Shown: piece after piece, positions 16,632 through 24,866 of the stretch
How positions within the stretch are numbered: position 1 is the stretch's first letter
Layout: each line of letters starts with the position of its first letter
NCBI GenBank assembly: GCA_965234365.1
Contig: OZ248345.1
Location: 248,001 to 312,000, forward strand
Reading direction: 5' to 3'
DNA length: 64,000 bases
DNA from: Planktophila grossartii
Lineage (GTDB): Bacteria > Actinomycetota > Actinomycetes > Nanopelagicales > Nanopelagicaceae
Notes under the pieces: generated by a model
Seen by the model: the letters and a program-made list of their open reading frames with translations, nothing else
Databases searched by the model: none
What the model was told of the DNA's origin: nothing
Program-made: the position numbers and the translations under genes

Positions 16632-17897
16632 TTATTCGCGTGTAACTTTTGCACCGAGGCTCACTAGCTGCTCGGCAAAGTTTGGGTAGCCACGATCAAT
16701 ATGGAATGCGCCATCGACAGTTGTTTCTCCGTCGGATACGAGCGCCGCTAATACAAGACCTGCTCCGGCACGGATATCAGTTGCTTCAACTGGAGCTCCA
16801 GATAGCTGTGGAATACCGTCGATAGAGGCGTGGTGGCCGTCTACGGTGATCTGAGCGCCAAGGCGCATGAGTTCGTTGACGAACATAAAGCGTGATTCAA
16901 AGACGTTTTCAGTGACGATTGAGTGGCCATCTGCAACAGCATTCATTGCGATGATGAATGGAAGAAGGTCGGTAGCAAATCCTGGATAGGGAAGTGTTGC
17001 AACATCGATAGCGCGTGGGCGCTGATTCATCTGAACACGAATTCCGTCTTGTGTGGAAGTGATGATTGCCCCTGCTGAAGTTAATTTCTCGAGCATGACT
17101 TCCATGTGGTCGGCGCGTCCACCGTGGATGGTGATATCGCCTTGAGTCATGGCTGCTGCAAAGGCCCATGTGCCGGCGATGATGCGGTCAGTAATAGTGG
17201 TGTGATCAGTTGGCTTTAACTCTTTAACACCAGTGATGGTGATGAGCGGTGAACCAAGTCCATCAATCTGTGCGCCCATGCCAATGAGGAATTCACCAAG
17301 GTCGACAAGATCTGGTTCGCGCGCTGCGTTATCGATAGTCGTAACGCCTTGCGCAAGAACAGCTGCTGTCATCAAATTCTCTGTTGCACCCACAGATGGA
17401 AAATCTAATTCAATGGTTGTTCCTGTTAAACCGTTTGGTGCTTCGGCGATGACGTAACCGTGTTCGACGTGTGCTGTTGCACCGAGTGATTCAAGGCCCT
17501 TGATATGGAAATCGAGTCCGCGAGAACCAATTGCATCTCCACCAGGGAGCGCGACTTCTGCTTTCCCAACGCGTGCAACGAGTGGGCCAAGTACATTGAT
17601 AGATGCGCGCATCTTGCGAACGAGATCGTAGTCAGCGCGGTGCAGGGGAGCAGCAGGTACATCGATAGTGACAACAGATCCTTCGTGCTTGACGGTGCAA
17701 CCAAGACGTGTAAGCAGGTCGGCCATGATGTCGACGTCAGCAATATCTGGAACGTTGCGGATTGTTGTGGTGCCGACTGCCAGAAGGGATGCGGCCATCA
17801 ATTTGAGGACTGAATTCTTAGCGCCTGTAACTGATACTTCGCCCTCAAGACGGCAGCCCCCGGAGATCCGGAAGCGGTCGAGCGACGAAGATGCCAT
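16632..17897 (-). CDS. murA: UDP-N-acetylglucosamine 1-carboxyvinyltransferase, Cys-to-Asp form
   Basis: MurA transfers enolpyruvate from PEP to UDP-GlcNAc, the first committed step of peptidoglycan synthesis. The 421-residue protein has the EPSP-synthase-like two-domain fold, with GAKNSVLKLMAASLL (substrate-binding Lys-Asn) and the active-site loop LPGGDAIGSRGLD. In that loop residue 121 is Asp where most bacteria have the Cys attacked by fosfomycin; mycobacterial MurA has the same change. It converges on atpC with no spacer and diverges from the pduO gene. Confidence 0.96.
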   Translation of the reverse strand: MASSSLDRFRISGGCRLEGEVSVTGAKNSVLKLMAASLLAVGTTTIRNVPDIADVDIMADLLTRLGCTVKHEGSVVTIDVPAAPLHRADYDLVRKMRASINVLGPLVARVGKAEVALPGGDAIGSRGLDFHIKGLESLGATAHVEHGYVIAEAPNGLTGTTIELDFPSVGATENLMTAAVLAQGVTTIDNAAREPDLVDLGEFLIGMGAQIDGLGSPLITITGVKELKPTDHTTITDRIIAGTWAFAAAMTQGDITIHGGRADHMEVMLEKLTSAGAIITSTQDGIRVQMNQRPRAIDVATLPYPGFATDLLPFIIAMNAVADGHSIVTENVFESRFMFVNELMRLGAQITVDGHHASIDGIPQLSGAPVEATDIRAGAGLVLAALVSDGETTVDGAFHIDRGYPNFAEQLVSLGAKVTRE

Positions 17898-17925
17898 ATC
17901 CGAAGTCTACTTATAGGCTACGGAC

Positions 17926-18498
17926 ATGGTTAATTTAACGCGTATTTACACAAAGACAGGCGATGACGGAACTACATCTCTTGGAGATATGAGCCGTACT
18001 TCAAAGAATGACCCTCGTCTTGAAGCGTATGCAACAGTTGATGAAGCAAACTCCACTATTGGAGTAGTGCTCGCAACTGATGAATTATCCGATGATGTGC
18101 GAGCTCTCTTAGTTCGTATCCAGAACGATATGTTCGATGTAGGAGCTGATCTCTGCACCCCTGTGGTTGATTCTCCAGCATTTGAGCCACTTCGCGTCCT
18201 TGAGTCACAAGTTGTCTATCTCGAAGAGCAGATCGATTTCTACAATAAGGATCTCGAAGCGCTTCGCTCATTCGTTCTTCCATCAGGTACACCAGCAGCT
18301 GCGCACCTTCACGTTGCTCGCACAGTAGTTCGTCGCGCAGAGCGCCGCACATGGGCTGCTATTCACGCATTTGGTGGCGGAGTAAATCCGCTTACTGCGA
18401 AGTACCTCAATCGTTGTTCAGATCTTCTCTTTGTCCTTGCACGTGTAGCCAATAAGAAGATTGGCGATCAGCTGTGGGTTCCTGGAGCTAACCGCTAA
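17926..18498 (+). CDS. PduO-type ATP:cob(I)alamin adenosyltransferase
   Basis: This enzyme attaches the 5'-deoxyadenosyl group of ATP to cob(I)alamin to make coenzyme B12. The N-terminal ATP loop is TRIYTKTGDDGTTSLGD. The helical core shows RTVVRRAERRTW and YLNRCSDLLFVLARVAN, all diagnostic of the PduO/MMAB family. It is 190 residues, a normal length. The same gene neighbours murA and the ATP synthase operon in mycobacteria. Its presence implies a need for adenosylcobalamin; no B12 synthesis gene is in the window apart from the CobC-like phosphatase domain at 38240. The following minus-strand gene overlaps its stop by 4 nt. Confidence 0.93.
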   Translation: MVNLTRIYTKTGDDGTTSLGDMSRTSKNDPRLEAYATVDEANSTIGVVLATDELSDDVRALLVRIQNDMFDVGADLCTPVVDSPAFEPLRVLESQVVYLEEQIDFYNKDLEALRSFVLPSGTPAAAHLHVARTVVRRAERRTWAAIHAFGGGVNPLTAKYLNRCSDLLFVLARVANKKIGDQLWVPGANR

Positions 18499-18821
18499 TT
18501 TGCAGATCGAAGATGGGCGCGCGCTGCGCTCTCTTCGTTGGGAAATACAAATAGACGTGGCCCATCTTTAGTCTGCGTCAGTGTCGCTCGAATTCCAACA
18601 GCAACTAACTTCTGTCGCAGCATCTCACCTTCAATATGATTTAAAGGTGATGCAACGGCAACAAGAGTTCCGTATTCATCTTCGCGTCCCTGCTTAGGTG
18701 CAGATGCAACAACAGATTTGCCACGAGCAGATGTCCACTTCAACATAAAAATGAGGAAGAGAACTGCCGGAAATCCCGCAAGGCTCATAAAGAAGAGCTT
18801 GTTATCGACTCCGCCGAGCAA
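18495..18821 (-). CDS. Membrane-anchored DUF2007-like protein
   Basis: The 108-residue protein has one N-terminal membrane helix (about residues 9-28, LFFMSLAGFPAVLFLIFML), a short basic and polar linker, and a C-terminal ferredoxin-like region. That region reads GTLVAVASPLNHIEGEMLRQKL and GPRLFVFPNEESAARAHL, resembling the DUF2007 'putative signal transducing' fold. The function is unknown. Its stop overlaps that of the PduO gene by 4 nt, and it lies 2 nt downstream of the secreted Pro/Thr-rich gene on the same strand, suggesting a shared transcript with the ABC exporter genes. Confidence 0.6.
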   Translation of the reverse strand: MLGGVDNKLFFMSLAGFPAVLFLIFMLKWTSARGKSVVASAPKQGREDEYGTLVAVASPLNHIEGEMLRQKLVAVGIRATLTQTKDGPRLFVFPNEESAARAHLRSAN

Positions 18822-18823
18822 CG

Positions 18824-19504
18824 TTAATTCACCTTAGTAAATGTGACGGTTTGAGTGTTCTCGGGCTTTGCTTCCTGATGGCAGACAACTTCAATGCTTG
18901 ATACATATTCAAGAGATTCAAGTGGCTCTGGTGAGATCAGGAGAATTGTCTTGATCTCTCGCGCCAAACTCTGTCCCGCAATGGTGCGCAAGTTTCCGAT
19001 GAGCTCTTTATTCTGCCCATAAACCTTTGAATTGACCTCCCACCAGACGCAGCCTGGTTCTGCTGCTACCTGCACAGCGCCGCAGATGAATTTAGAGCAG
19101 GCGGCTACTTGAGAGGCAAGGTTTCCCTTAGCGGAGATAACTCCGACAAGCTCTTTACTTGTGGGGACCTTTGCATAAATTCCAGTTTCATATTCGAAAC
19201 CAACTGGAGGCCACTTCGGCTTAGGTGAAGGCGAGACCTTTATCTTCTTGCGAGGTTTTGGTTTCGGCTTTGGCTTCACCGTGGGCTTAGCAGTCGATGT
19301 TGATGTCGTTGTGGGCTTAGCAGTTGTTTTGGAGGTAGTTGTTGGCTTTGCTGTTGGCTTTACCGTTGCTTTAGCGGTGGGTTTAGCAGTGGCTTTACTC
19401 GTCACCTTCGCGGTTGGAGTTGGAGTGGGCTTCTTCGTTGCAGCAGAAGCTGCGCTTCCTGATACCGCCATAGCGATGACAAGGAAGAGTGAGAGTTTTC
19501 TCAA
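18824..19504 (-). CDS. Secreted protein with Thr/Pro/Lys/Ala-rich linker and Cys-containing C-terminal domain
   Basis: I choose the TTG at 19504. It overlaps the ABC permease stop as TTGA, and GGGAG lies 5 nt upstream; GTG at 19516 is an alternative. The product then opens directly with a signal peptide (LRKLSLFLVIAMAVSGSAASAA). About 80 residues of repetitive TAKPT/TVKPT/TSKTT sequence follow, then a basic KPKPKPKPRKK stretch, as in a wall-spanning linker. The C-terminal ~115 residues (from about PPVGFEYETGIYAKVP) hold four cysteines and match nothing I know. Tight overlap with the exporter genes suggests a linked role, but the function is unknown. Confidence 0.6.
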   Translation of the reverse strand: MRKLSLFLVIAMAVSGSAASAATKKPTPTPTAKVTSKATAKPTAKATVKPTAKPTTTSKTTAKPTTTSTSTAKPTVKPKPKPKPRKKIKVSPSPKPKWPPVGFEYETGIYAKVPTSKELVGVISAKGNLASQVAACSKFICGAVQVAAEPGCVWWEVNSKVYGQNKELIGNLRTIAGQSLAREIKTILLISPEPLESLEYVSSIEVVCHQEAKPENTQTVTFTKVN

Positions 19505-20292
19505 TCGCGCTCCCACTTGAAGCTGCGCATTGCCCAGATCAATCCGACTACGAGCCATGCACCAATGATGGCAAAGGTACGGCCAGTTTCCCAATTGCCC
19601 GCCACTTCACGCGTAGCAAATGAGTCCGGAAGGAAGATCGAACGAGCGCCTTGTGTCATCCACTTGAGAGGGAATATCGCGGCAACTTGTTGCATCCACT
19701 GTGGAAGGTCAGTGAAGATGAAGAAGACTCCACTGAAGAATTGAAGAACTATAACAACGGGAGAAACAACCGCAGATGCACCTCGTCCACTCTTAGGAAC
19801 GTTAGAGAATGCGATTCCGAGAATTGTTGAACATGCGCTACCAAGAATTAAAAGCGCAGCTAGAAGCAACCACTTATGTGCACTCGTTGGAAGATTAACT
19901 CCAAAGAATGCAACGCCTGCTGCAAGTAAGAGAAAGACTTGAATCAGCATGCTGACAGTAACCAAGATGGCTTTGCCGATGAAGTAACTACTCGCTGGCA
20001 TTGGAGTGCCACGCAATCGCTTAAGCGTTCCAAAATCTCGTTCCACCGGAATCATGATGGCGAGCTGCTGAAAACCTGTATTTACAAGGCCAGAAGCGAT
20101 CATTCCTGCGACGAAGTACTGGCTAAAGGTGACGCCCTTTGCGATGGAGTTTGAAAAAACTGACCCGAAGATTGCAAGCAAGATCAGTGGAAAGAGCATG
20201 GTGAAGACAACGGATTCACGTTGGCGCATAAATTGCTTGATCTCGAGACCGCCTCGTTGGATACCAATCGAGAGCGCAGTGGGCTTACTCAT
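19501..20292 (-). CDS. ABC-2 type transporter permease
   Basis: The 263-residue protein has about six membrane helices and the ABC-2 (DrrB/NodJ-like) arrangement, including the conserved segment VERDFGTLKRLRGTPMP before helix 3. With the ATPase encoded just upstream it should form an exporter of unknown substrate. The start is ATG 20292, inside the ATPase stop context (ATGAGTAA), rather than a GTG/ATG five codons earlier; the overlap implies translational coupling. Its 3' end overlaps the start of the secreted Thr/Pro-rich protein gene. Confidence 0.9.
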   Translation of the reverse strand: MSKPTALSIGIQRGGLEIKQFMRQRESVVFTMLFPLILLAIFGSVFSNSIAKGVTFSQYFVAGMIASGLVNTGFQQLAIMIPVERDFGTLKRLRGTPMPASSYFIGKAILVTVSMLIQVFLLLAAGVAFFGVNLPTSAHKWLLLAALLILGSACSTILGIAFSNVPKSGRGASAVVSPVVIVLQFFSGVFFIFTDLPQWMQQVAAIFPLKWMTQGARSIFLPDSFATREVAGNWETGRTFAIIGAWLVVGLIWAMRSFKWERD

Positions 20293-21139
20293 GGGTGGTT
20301 CCAATCATCTCGAGGTAGATATCTTCAAGAGAGGCTCGCTTCACATTGAGTTCAGGTATTTCGCCTCCGAATTGGGCAGAGAGTTGGGTAACGAACTGTG
20401 TTGGGTTGGCAGATTTTTCGCTGCGAAGTTCTGAGCCATCGCGCCATGAGACGGTCGCAAGGGAAGTTGCTCGACCTCCCAGAAGTGCTGGAGTTGAAAC
20501 TTCAATAATCTTTCCGCGATTAATGACAGCTACTCGATCAGCAAGTGCTTCGGCTTCATCGAGGTAGTGAGTAGTCAGAAGAATCGTTGCACCTTCATCT
20601 CGAAGCTTTCGAATGAGATGCCAGAATGCGCGACGCGCTTCAGGGTCGAAGCCTGTTGTCGGTTCATCGAGAAAGATGAGTTCAGGATTGCCGATAATGC
20701 CAAGCGCGACATCTAGTCGTCGACGTTGCCCACCTGAAAGAGTGCGACCGAGCGCATCTGCTTTTTCAGTTAGCCCCACAAGTTCAATGACTTCGTGAGG
20801 ATCTTTTGGATTCTCGTAATACGTAGCAAAATGTGAAACTGATTCAAGAACAGTGAGATCACCTGCATCATGAGTCGATTGCAGAACAATGCCGATTTGA
20901 TCGCGCCATTTTTGTCCGGCACGCCCCTTCGTTGCGGGGTCGAAACCAAGAACTTGTACTTCTCCTGAATCGCGGTCGCGGAACCCTTCGAGGATTTCAA
21001 CGGTCGTGGTCTTGCCGGCGCCATTGGGACCGAGAAGGGCGAAGATCTCACCTTGTTCGATGGCTAGATCAACGCCATCGACAGCGTGATTGGCTCCGTA
21101 GCTCCTGCGAAGACCCGAAACGCTGATGACCGTGCTCAT
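20285..21139 (-). CDS. ABC transporter ATP-binding protein (DrrA-like)
   Basis: The 284-residue ATPase has Walker A LLGPNGAGKTTT (about residues 35-46), Q-loop region IGIVLQST, signature LSGGQRRRLD, Walker B PELIFLDEPTTGFD and H-loop LTTHYLDEAEAL. The C-terminal ~60 residues are an extension typical of DrrA-type exporters. It drives the permease encoded immediately downstream and overlapping. The substrate is unknown; lipid, drug or wall-component export are the usual roles of this family. Confidence 0.93.
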   Translation of the reverse strand: MSTVISVSGLRRSYGANHAVDGVDLAIEQGEIFALLGPNGAGKTTTVEILEGFRDRDSGEVQVLGFDPATKGRAGQKWRDQIGIVLQSTHDAGDLTVLESVSHFATYYENPKDPHEVIELVGLTEKADALGRTLSGGQRRRLDVALGIIGNPELIFLDEPTTGFDPEARRAFWHLIRKLRDEGATILLTTHYLDEAEALADRVAVINRGKIIEVSTPALLGGRATSLATVSWRDGSELRSEKSANPTQFVTQLSAQFGGEIPELNVKRASLEDIYLEMIGTTHE

Positions 21140-21186
21140 ATGGCTATCTTGTCACTGAGTGAGTAAAAGTGCGAGAAAATAGAGCC

Positions 21187-21504
21187 ATGAGCCCGCGTAA
21201 GAATTATCCCAAAAATCGTAGGCCTAAAAGTGGCGATGATGAAGCAATAACAATCGCATCAAATCAAAGTTTTGAAGAAGATGAGAACGGTTTATGGATT
21301 GTTCGAAAGCTGACGGGTTCTGCTGCGAATAAGCCATATCGCTGTCCTGGGTGCGATCAAGTAATTCCTATGGCCACTCCACACACCGTTGCATGGCTCG
21401 ATGGCGATGAAGATAACCGTAGACATTGGCATAACGCGTGCTGGACGAAGCGAAATAATCGACGTCCACGTACCGAGCGCACTCGTAATGCGCCGCGATA
21501 TTAA
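21187..21504 (+). CDS. Small zinc-finger-like actinobacterial protein
   Basis: The 105-residue protein has a very basic N-terminus (MSPRKNYPKNRRPKS). Its central domain reads YRCPGCDQVI and, later, RRHWHNACW, so Cys-x2-Cys plus a His/Cys pair could bind zinc. The C-terminus is Arg-rich. Homologues of this type in Actinobacteria are often labelled 'ATP/GTP-binding protein', but I see no P-loop. The ATG at 21187 is preferred over a GTG at 21169 because the family core begins shortly after it. It is divergent from the ABC exporter. A nucleic-acid-related role is only a guess. Confidence 0.65.
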   Translation: MSPRKNYPKNRRPKSGDDEAITIASNQSFEEDENGLWIVRKLTGSAANKPYRCPGCDQVIPMATPHTVAWLDGDEDNRRHWHNACWTKRNNRRPRTERTRNAPRY

Positions 21505-21507
21505 GTA

Positions 21508-22989
21508 TTAGCTCAATCTGCCTTTAAGAAACTTAGTAAGCCCCACAATCAGTTTGTCGTTACCTGATGTGCGAGAGAAGCTTGTAAAGGCGATTGGAAG
21601 TTGGAATCGCGCACGCACCACAGTTCGTGGGTAGGTAAATTCAAGAATTCCTTCAGGTCCATGAATACGACCATAGCCGCTATCTTTGACGCCACCGAAT
21701 GGAACAGAATCAACTGCAGCAAATGAGATGACTGAGTTGATGGCAACCATTCCTGTGTGAAGCTGTGAAGCGATCGCTCTTCCACGACGCTTAGACCAGA
21801 TGGATGCACCAAGACCGTATCTACTTGCATTGGTGAGCGCGATTGCTTCAGCCATAGTCTTCACGCGATTGATTGCAATGGTTGGCCCGAAAGTCTCTTC
21901 AGTCATTGCAATGGAATCTTCAGGGACATCACAGAAGATCACTGGCTCAACAAAGGGCGCCTTCACTGAATCAGAGCCACCCATCAATACCTTTGCACCT
22001 CGTGCAATGGCATCGTCGATATGCGATTGAATAATAGGAATCTGCTTAGGCATTGTGGTTGGCCCATACTTGCCATGGCCAGGTGCCCCGGGATGAATGT
22101 CCTTAGCTATTTCCATTACCTTCTCGATAAATTTATCCGCTACGCGTTCATCAACATAGACGCGCTCAGCACCAATGCAGGTCTGACCTGCGTTAGAGAA
22201 GGCTGACCAGACGGTGGCATCTGCTGCTCGCTTGATATCAGCATCGTGAGCCACAATGACGGGGTCTTTACCACCACATTCGAGAACAACTGGTGTCATA
22301 TGAGCTGCACATGTTGCAGCAACAATCTTTGCTGTGCGAGTCGAACCAGTGAATGCCAACTTATCGACGCCACTTTCGCAGAGGAATTTTCCTGTCTCAC
22401 CAAGACCTGTCACACAGGTGAAGATGTCAGCCAATAAAGATGAGTCGATAAAGGATTGAGCGAGATATTCGCCAACGCCAGGTGTGAATTCACTGGGCTT
22501 AAATACGACGGTATTTCCGGCAGCGAGTGCATATGCAATCGATCCGAGCGGAGTGAAGACTGGATAATTCCAAGGCCCAATCACTCCGACTACTCCAACA
22601 GGAGATCGCTCAACAGTTGCAGACATATTTGCCATAAGCAGACCAGGGGAGCGATGTGAAGTGCGCATGACTGATTCAGCGTGGCGAGCAGCCCATGCAA
22701 TATGTCCTGCAGCAAGTGATGCCTCAAGCTTTGCATCGCTGGTTGGCTTTCCTGTTTCGAGCGAGACTAATTCTGTGAGGGCATCGACATTGGCAAGGAG
22801 ATCAGTGCTCCACTTGAGTAAGACTTTGCGACGACCGCGGAAACCTAACTCACGCCATTCGCGCGATGCATTGCGCGCTCTTTCAACCGCAGCTTTAACC
22901 GCATCTTCGCTATAGATTTCGTGAGAGGCGATAACCTCATTGGTTGCTGGGTTATGTGAATCAAATGTCGCTGCGCTGGTAGGTGCCAT
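21508..22989 (-). CDS. NAD(P)-dependent aldehyde dehydrogenase (succinate-semialdehyde dehydrogenase-like)
   Basis: The 493-residue enzyme oxidises an aldehyde to its acid. The general base glutamate is in LECGGKDPVIV, the catalytic cysteine in NAGQTCIGAERVYVD, and the cofactor loop in FTGSTRTAKIV. An N-terminal NPATNEVIASHEIYSED start is typical of succinate-semialdehyde and betaine-aldehyde-type members. The C-terminus has an extra ~40 residues (from about FQLPIAFTSFSR) that are not part of the core fold. The start is ATG 22989. It stands alone, convergent with the zinc-finger gene; the substrate is not certain. Confidence 0.85.
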   Translation of the reverse strand: MAPTSAATFDSHNPATNEVIASHEIYSEDAVKAAVERARNASREWRELGFRGRRKVLLKWSTDLLANVDALTELVSLETGKPTSDAKLEASLAAGHIAWAARHAESVMRTSHRSPGLLMANMSATVERSPVGVVGVIGPWNYPVFTPLGSIAYALAAGNTVVFKPSEFTPGVGEYLAQSFIDSSLLADIFTCVTGLGETGKFLCESGVDKLAFTGSTRTAKIVAATCAAHMTPVVLECGGKDPVIVAHDADIKRAADATVWSAFSNAGQTCIGAERVYVDERVADKFIEKVMEIAKDIHPGAPGHGKYGPTTMPKQIPIIQSHIDDAIARGAKVLMGGSDSVKAPFVEPVIFCDVPEDSIAMTEETFGPTIAINRVKTMAEAIALTNASRYGLGASIWSKRRGRAIASQLHTGMVAINSVISFAAVDSVPFGGVKDSGYGRIHGPEGILEFTYPRTVVRARFQLPIAFTSFSRTSGNDKLIVGLTKFLKGRLS

Positions 22990-23011
22990 ATGCAAAGACT
23001 AGACTGCAACT

Positions 23012-23722
23012 ATGTCGGAACCAATCCGCCCCAGCACAATTCTTCCGGGTCTACGAACTCCCTTCACCGTCACCACCGACGATGGCGAAACCCTCATCGG
23101 CGAAGTCAGCGCACCGTTGAGTAATCCCACATCTGCAATTCTCTGCTGCCACCCCAATCCAACCGGCGGTGGAATGATGGATAGCCATATCTACAAGAAG
23201 GCAGCAAATCGCTTGCCTCACATGGCCGGCATTACCGTCGTTCGCTTTAATACTCGCGGAACAACGAGCGAGGCTGGAACTAGTACAGGTTCTTACGACA
23301 ATGGCCGCGCTGAAAAATACGATGTTGAAGCGATGATCCGCTACTGCTTCGATACTTTAAAAGTTACTGAACTCTGGGTTGTTGGTTGGTCATTCGGAAC
23401 CAGTATCGCAATTAGCCATGCACGTGACCCACGGATCAAGGGACTCATACTCTTAAGTCCCACACTTCTCGATATCGTTGATGGAGATCTTGAATTCTGG
23501 GCTCACGACGGAAGACCAATCACTGCGCTGATTCCAGAGCATGATGATTACTTAAAGCCAGATCAAGCAAAGGTGAGCTTTGCAGTTATCCCACAGATTG
23601 ATTTGATTCCAGTAGATGGTGCAAAGCACTTATGGGTTGGTGAACCCTCAGTTCATCGAGTCTTAAGCGAAATTACGCGAATCGTTGCGCCGCAGCGTTT
23701 GCCATTGCCAACTGAGATTTAA
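23012..23722 (+). CDS. Alpha/beta-fold hydrolase
   Basis: The 236-residue protein resembles small dienelactone-hydrolase or YtmA/UPF0227-type hydrolases. The early CCHPNPTGGGMMDS segment forms the oxyanion region, RFNTRGTTSEAGTS follows, and the nucleophile elbow is GWSFGTS (Ser about 130). Likely Asp and His partners are in IPEHDDY and DGAKHLWVG near the C-terminus. No signal peptide is present, so it is cytoplasmic. It diverges from the aldehyde dehydrogenase and its stop overlaps that of the AI-2E-family gene. The substrate is unknown. Confidence 0.8.
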   Translation: MSEPIRPSTILPGLRTPFTVTTDDGETLIGEVSAPLSNPTSAILCCHPNPTGGGMMDSHIYKKAANRLPHMAGITVVRFNTRGTTSEAGTSTGSYDNGRAEKYDVEAMIRYCFDTLKVTELWVVGWSFGTSIAISHARDPRIKGLILLSPTLLDIVDGDLEFWAHDGRPITALIPEHDDYLKPDQAKVSFAVIPQIDLIPVDGAKHLWVGEPSVHRVLSEITRIVAPQRLPLPTEI

Positions 23723-24834
23723 GATTTTTCAGCGCGAGGAAAGACAACTTCTTCGAGAATTAAGATAATCGAAGCTGCAACAGGCACTGCAAGTAATCCA
23801 CCAACAAGTCCAAGAAGTGAAGTTCCAATGAGGGCGGAGATGATTGTTACTGCTCCGGGAACATTAAGCGTGCGCTTCATAATCTTGGGAGTAATAATGT
23901 AATTTTCAACTTGTACATACACGACATATCCAATAAATGCAGCGATACCAATTGTCACAGACTGTGTGATTGCGATAATCGTGAAGATGCCAGTACCAAT
24001 AAAGTGGCCGATCAGCGGAACTAAGCCACAGATAAAGATAATGATTCCAATTGCTGCAGGTGATGGAAGGCCCAAGATCAGAGCAAGTACGGTCATAAAT
24101 AGCGCCGCAAAGAATGAGACGAGAATCTGGCTACCGACGAAAGCACCCACTCGGGCAATCACTGCATCGGTCAGAGCTGCCACGCGAGTTCTGCGGGATG
24201 CAGGTACCAATTTCAATCCAAGCTCTGTTGCCTGAGGAAGAGAGGTAATGAAGTACAAGGTAAGTACGATAATTGTGAGCGCAGTAAATGTGCCGGAGAG
24301 AACGCTCTTTCCAACTCCGATTACGCCACCGAATGCGGTGATCAGCAGGGATCCATCTGAAGTTACTGAACTGAGCTTCTTCTGAAGAGTGTCGATGATG
24401 CCATAGTGGTCGTTGAGATTTGCAATCGTTGCGTTGTTCTTTAGGTTCTCAAGAAGTGAAGGGGCAATCTCAATGAGATGAGTTCCCTGTGAAATTAGTG
24501 GCGGAACTAAGAGAGCAGCGAAAAGACACACGAAGACAATTACCGCAACAAAGATAACTGCTACTGCACCGGTGCGAGAGAGTCCGCGCTTTCGGATTGC
24601 TTCAACAGCTGGATTAAGACCTGTCGCTAAAAAGAGTGCAACGAGAATTAAGACAAATACTCCAGATGCACTTGCCAACGCACGCATCAATACAAATGCT
24701 GTGAGCGCGCCCACAGTTGCAACGAAACCAAAATAGAAGGGATGTCCGCGATCAATGGGCGCACCAGCTGCACCAAAATCAGGAATTACGGGTGATTCTT
24801 TTGGTTTTCTCTTGATGCGCTCTGAAATGGCCAT
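23719..24834 (-). CDS. AI-2E/PerM family transporter (UPF0118)
   Basis: The 371-residue integral membrane protein has about eight helices in the AI-2E family pattern. Two helices come first (FYFGFVATVGALTAFVLM, VFVLILVALFLATGLNPAVEAI), then a soluble middle portion, then the core with GLPSPAAIGIIIFICGLVPLIGHFIG and the C-terminal block PKIMKRTLNVPGAVTIISALIG. Members move small molecules or ions; the label 'AI-2 exporter' applies to only some. It overlaps the hydrolase stop by 4 nt and diverges from the DUF4032 gene with 32 nt between start codons. Confidence 0.88.
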   Translation of the reverse strand: MAISERIKRKPKESPVIPDFGAAGAPIDRGHPFYFGFVATVGALTAFVLMRALASASGVFVLILVALFLATGLNPAVEAIRKRGLSRTGAVAVIFVAVIVFVCLFAALLVPPLISQGTHLIEIAPSLLENLKNNATIANLNDHYGIIDTLQKKLSSVTSDGSLLITAFGGVIGVGKSVLSGTFTALTIIVLTLYFITSLPQATELGLKLVPASRRTRVAALTDAVIARVGAFVGSQILVSFFAALFMTVLALILGLPSPAAIGIIIFICGLVPLIGHFIGTGIFTIIAITQSVTIGIAAFIGYVVYVQVENYIITPKIMKRTLNVPGAVTIISALIGTSLLGLVGGLLAVPVAASIILILEEVVFPRAEKS

Positions 24835-24866
24835 GCTTTATTGTAAAGGTACGAGAGAATAAGACC

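Noticed and set aside
19248..19520. Plus-strand open frame of Gly/Val/Phe repeats opposite the Thr/Pro/Lys-rich secreted protein
   Set aside because: It is the reverse complement of the low-complexity linker; the minus-strand frame has a signal peptide and a coupled start.
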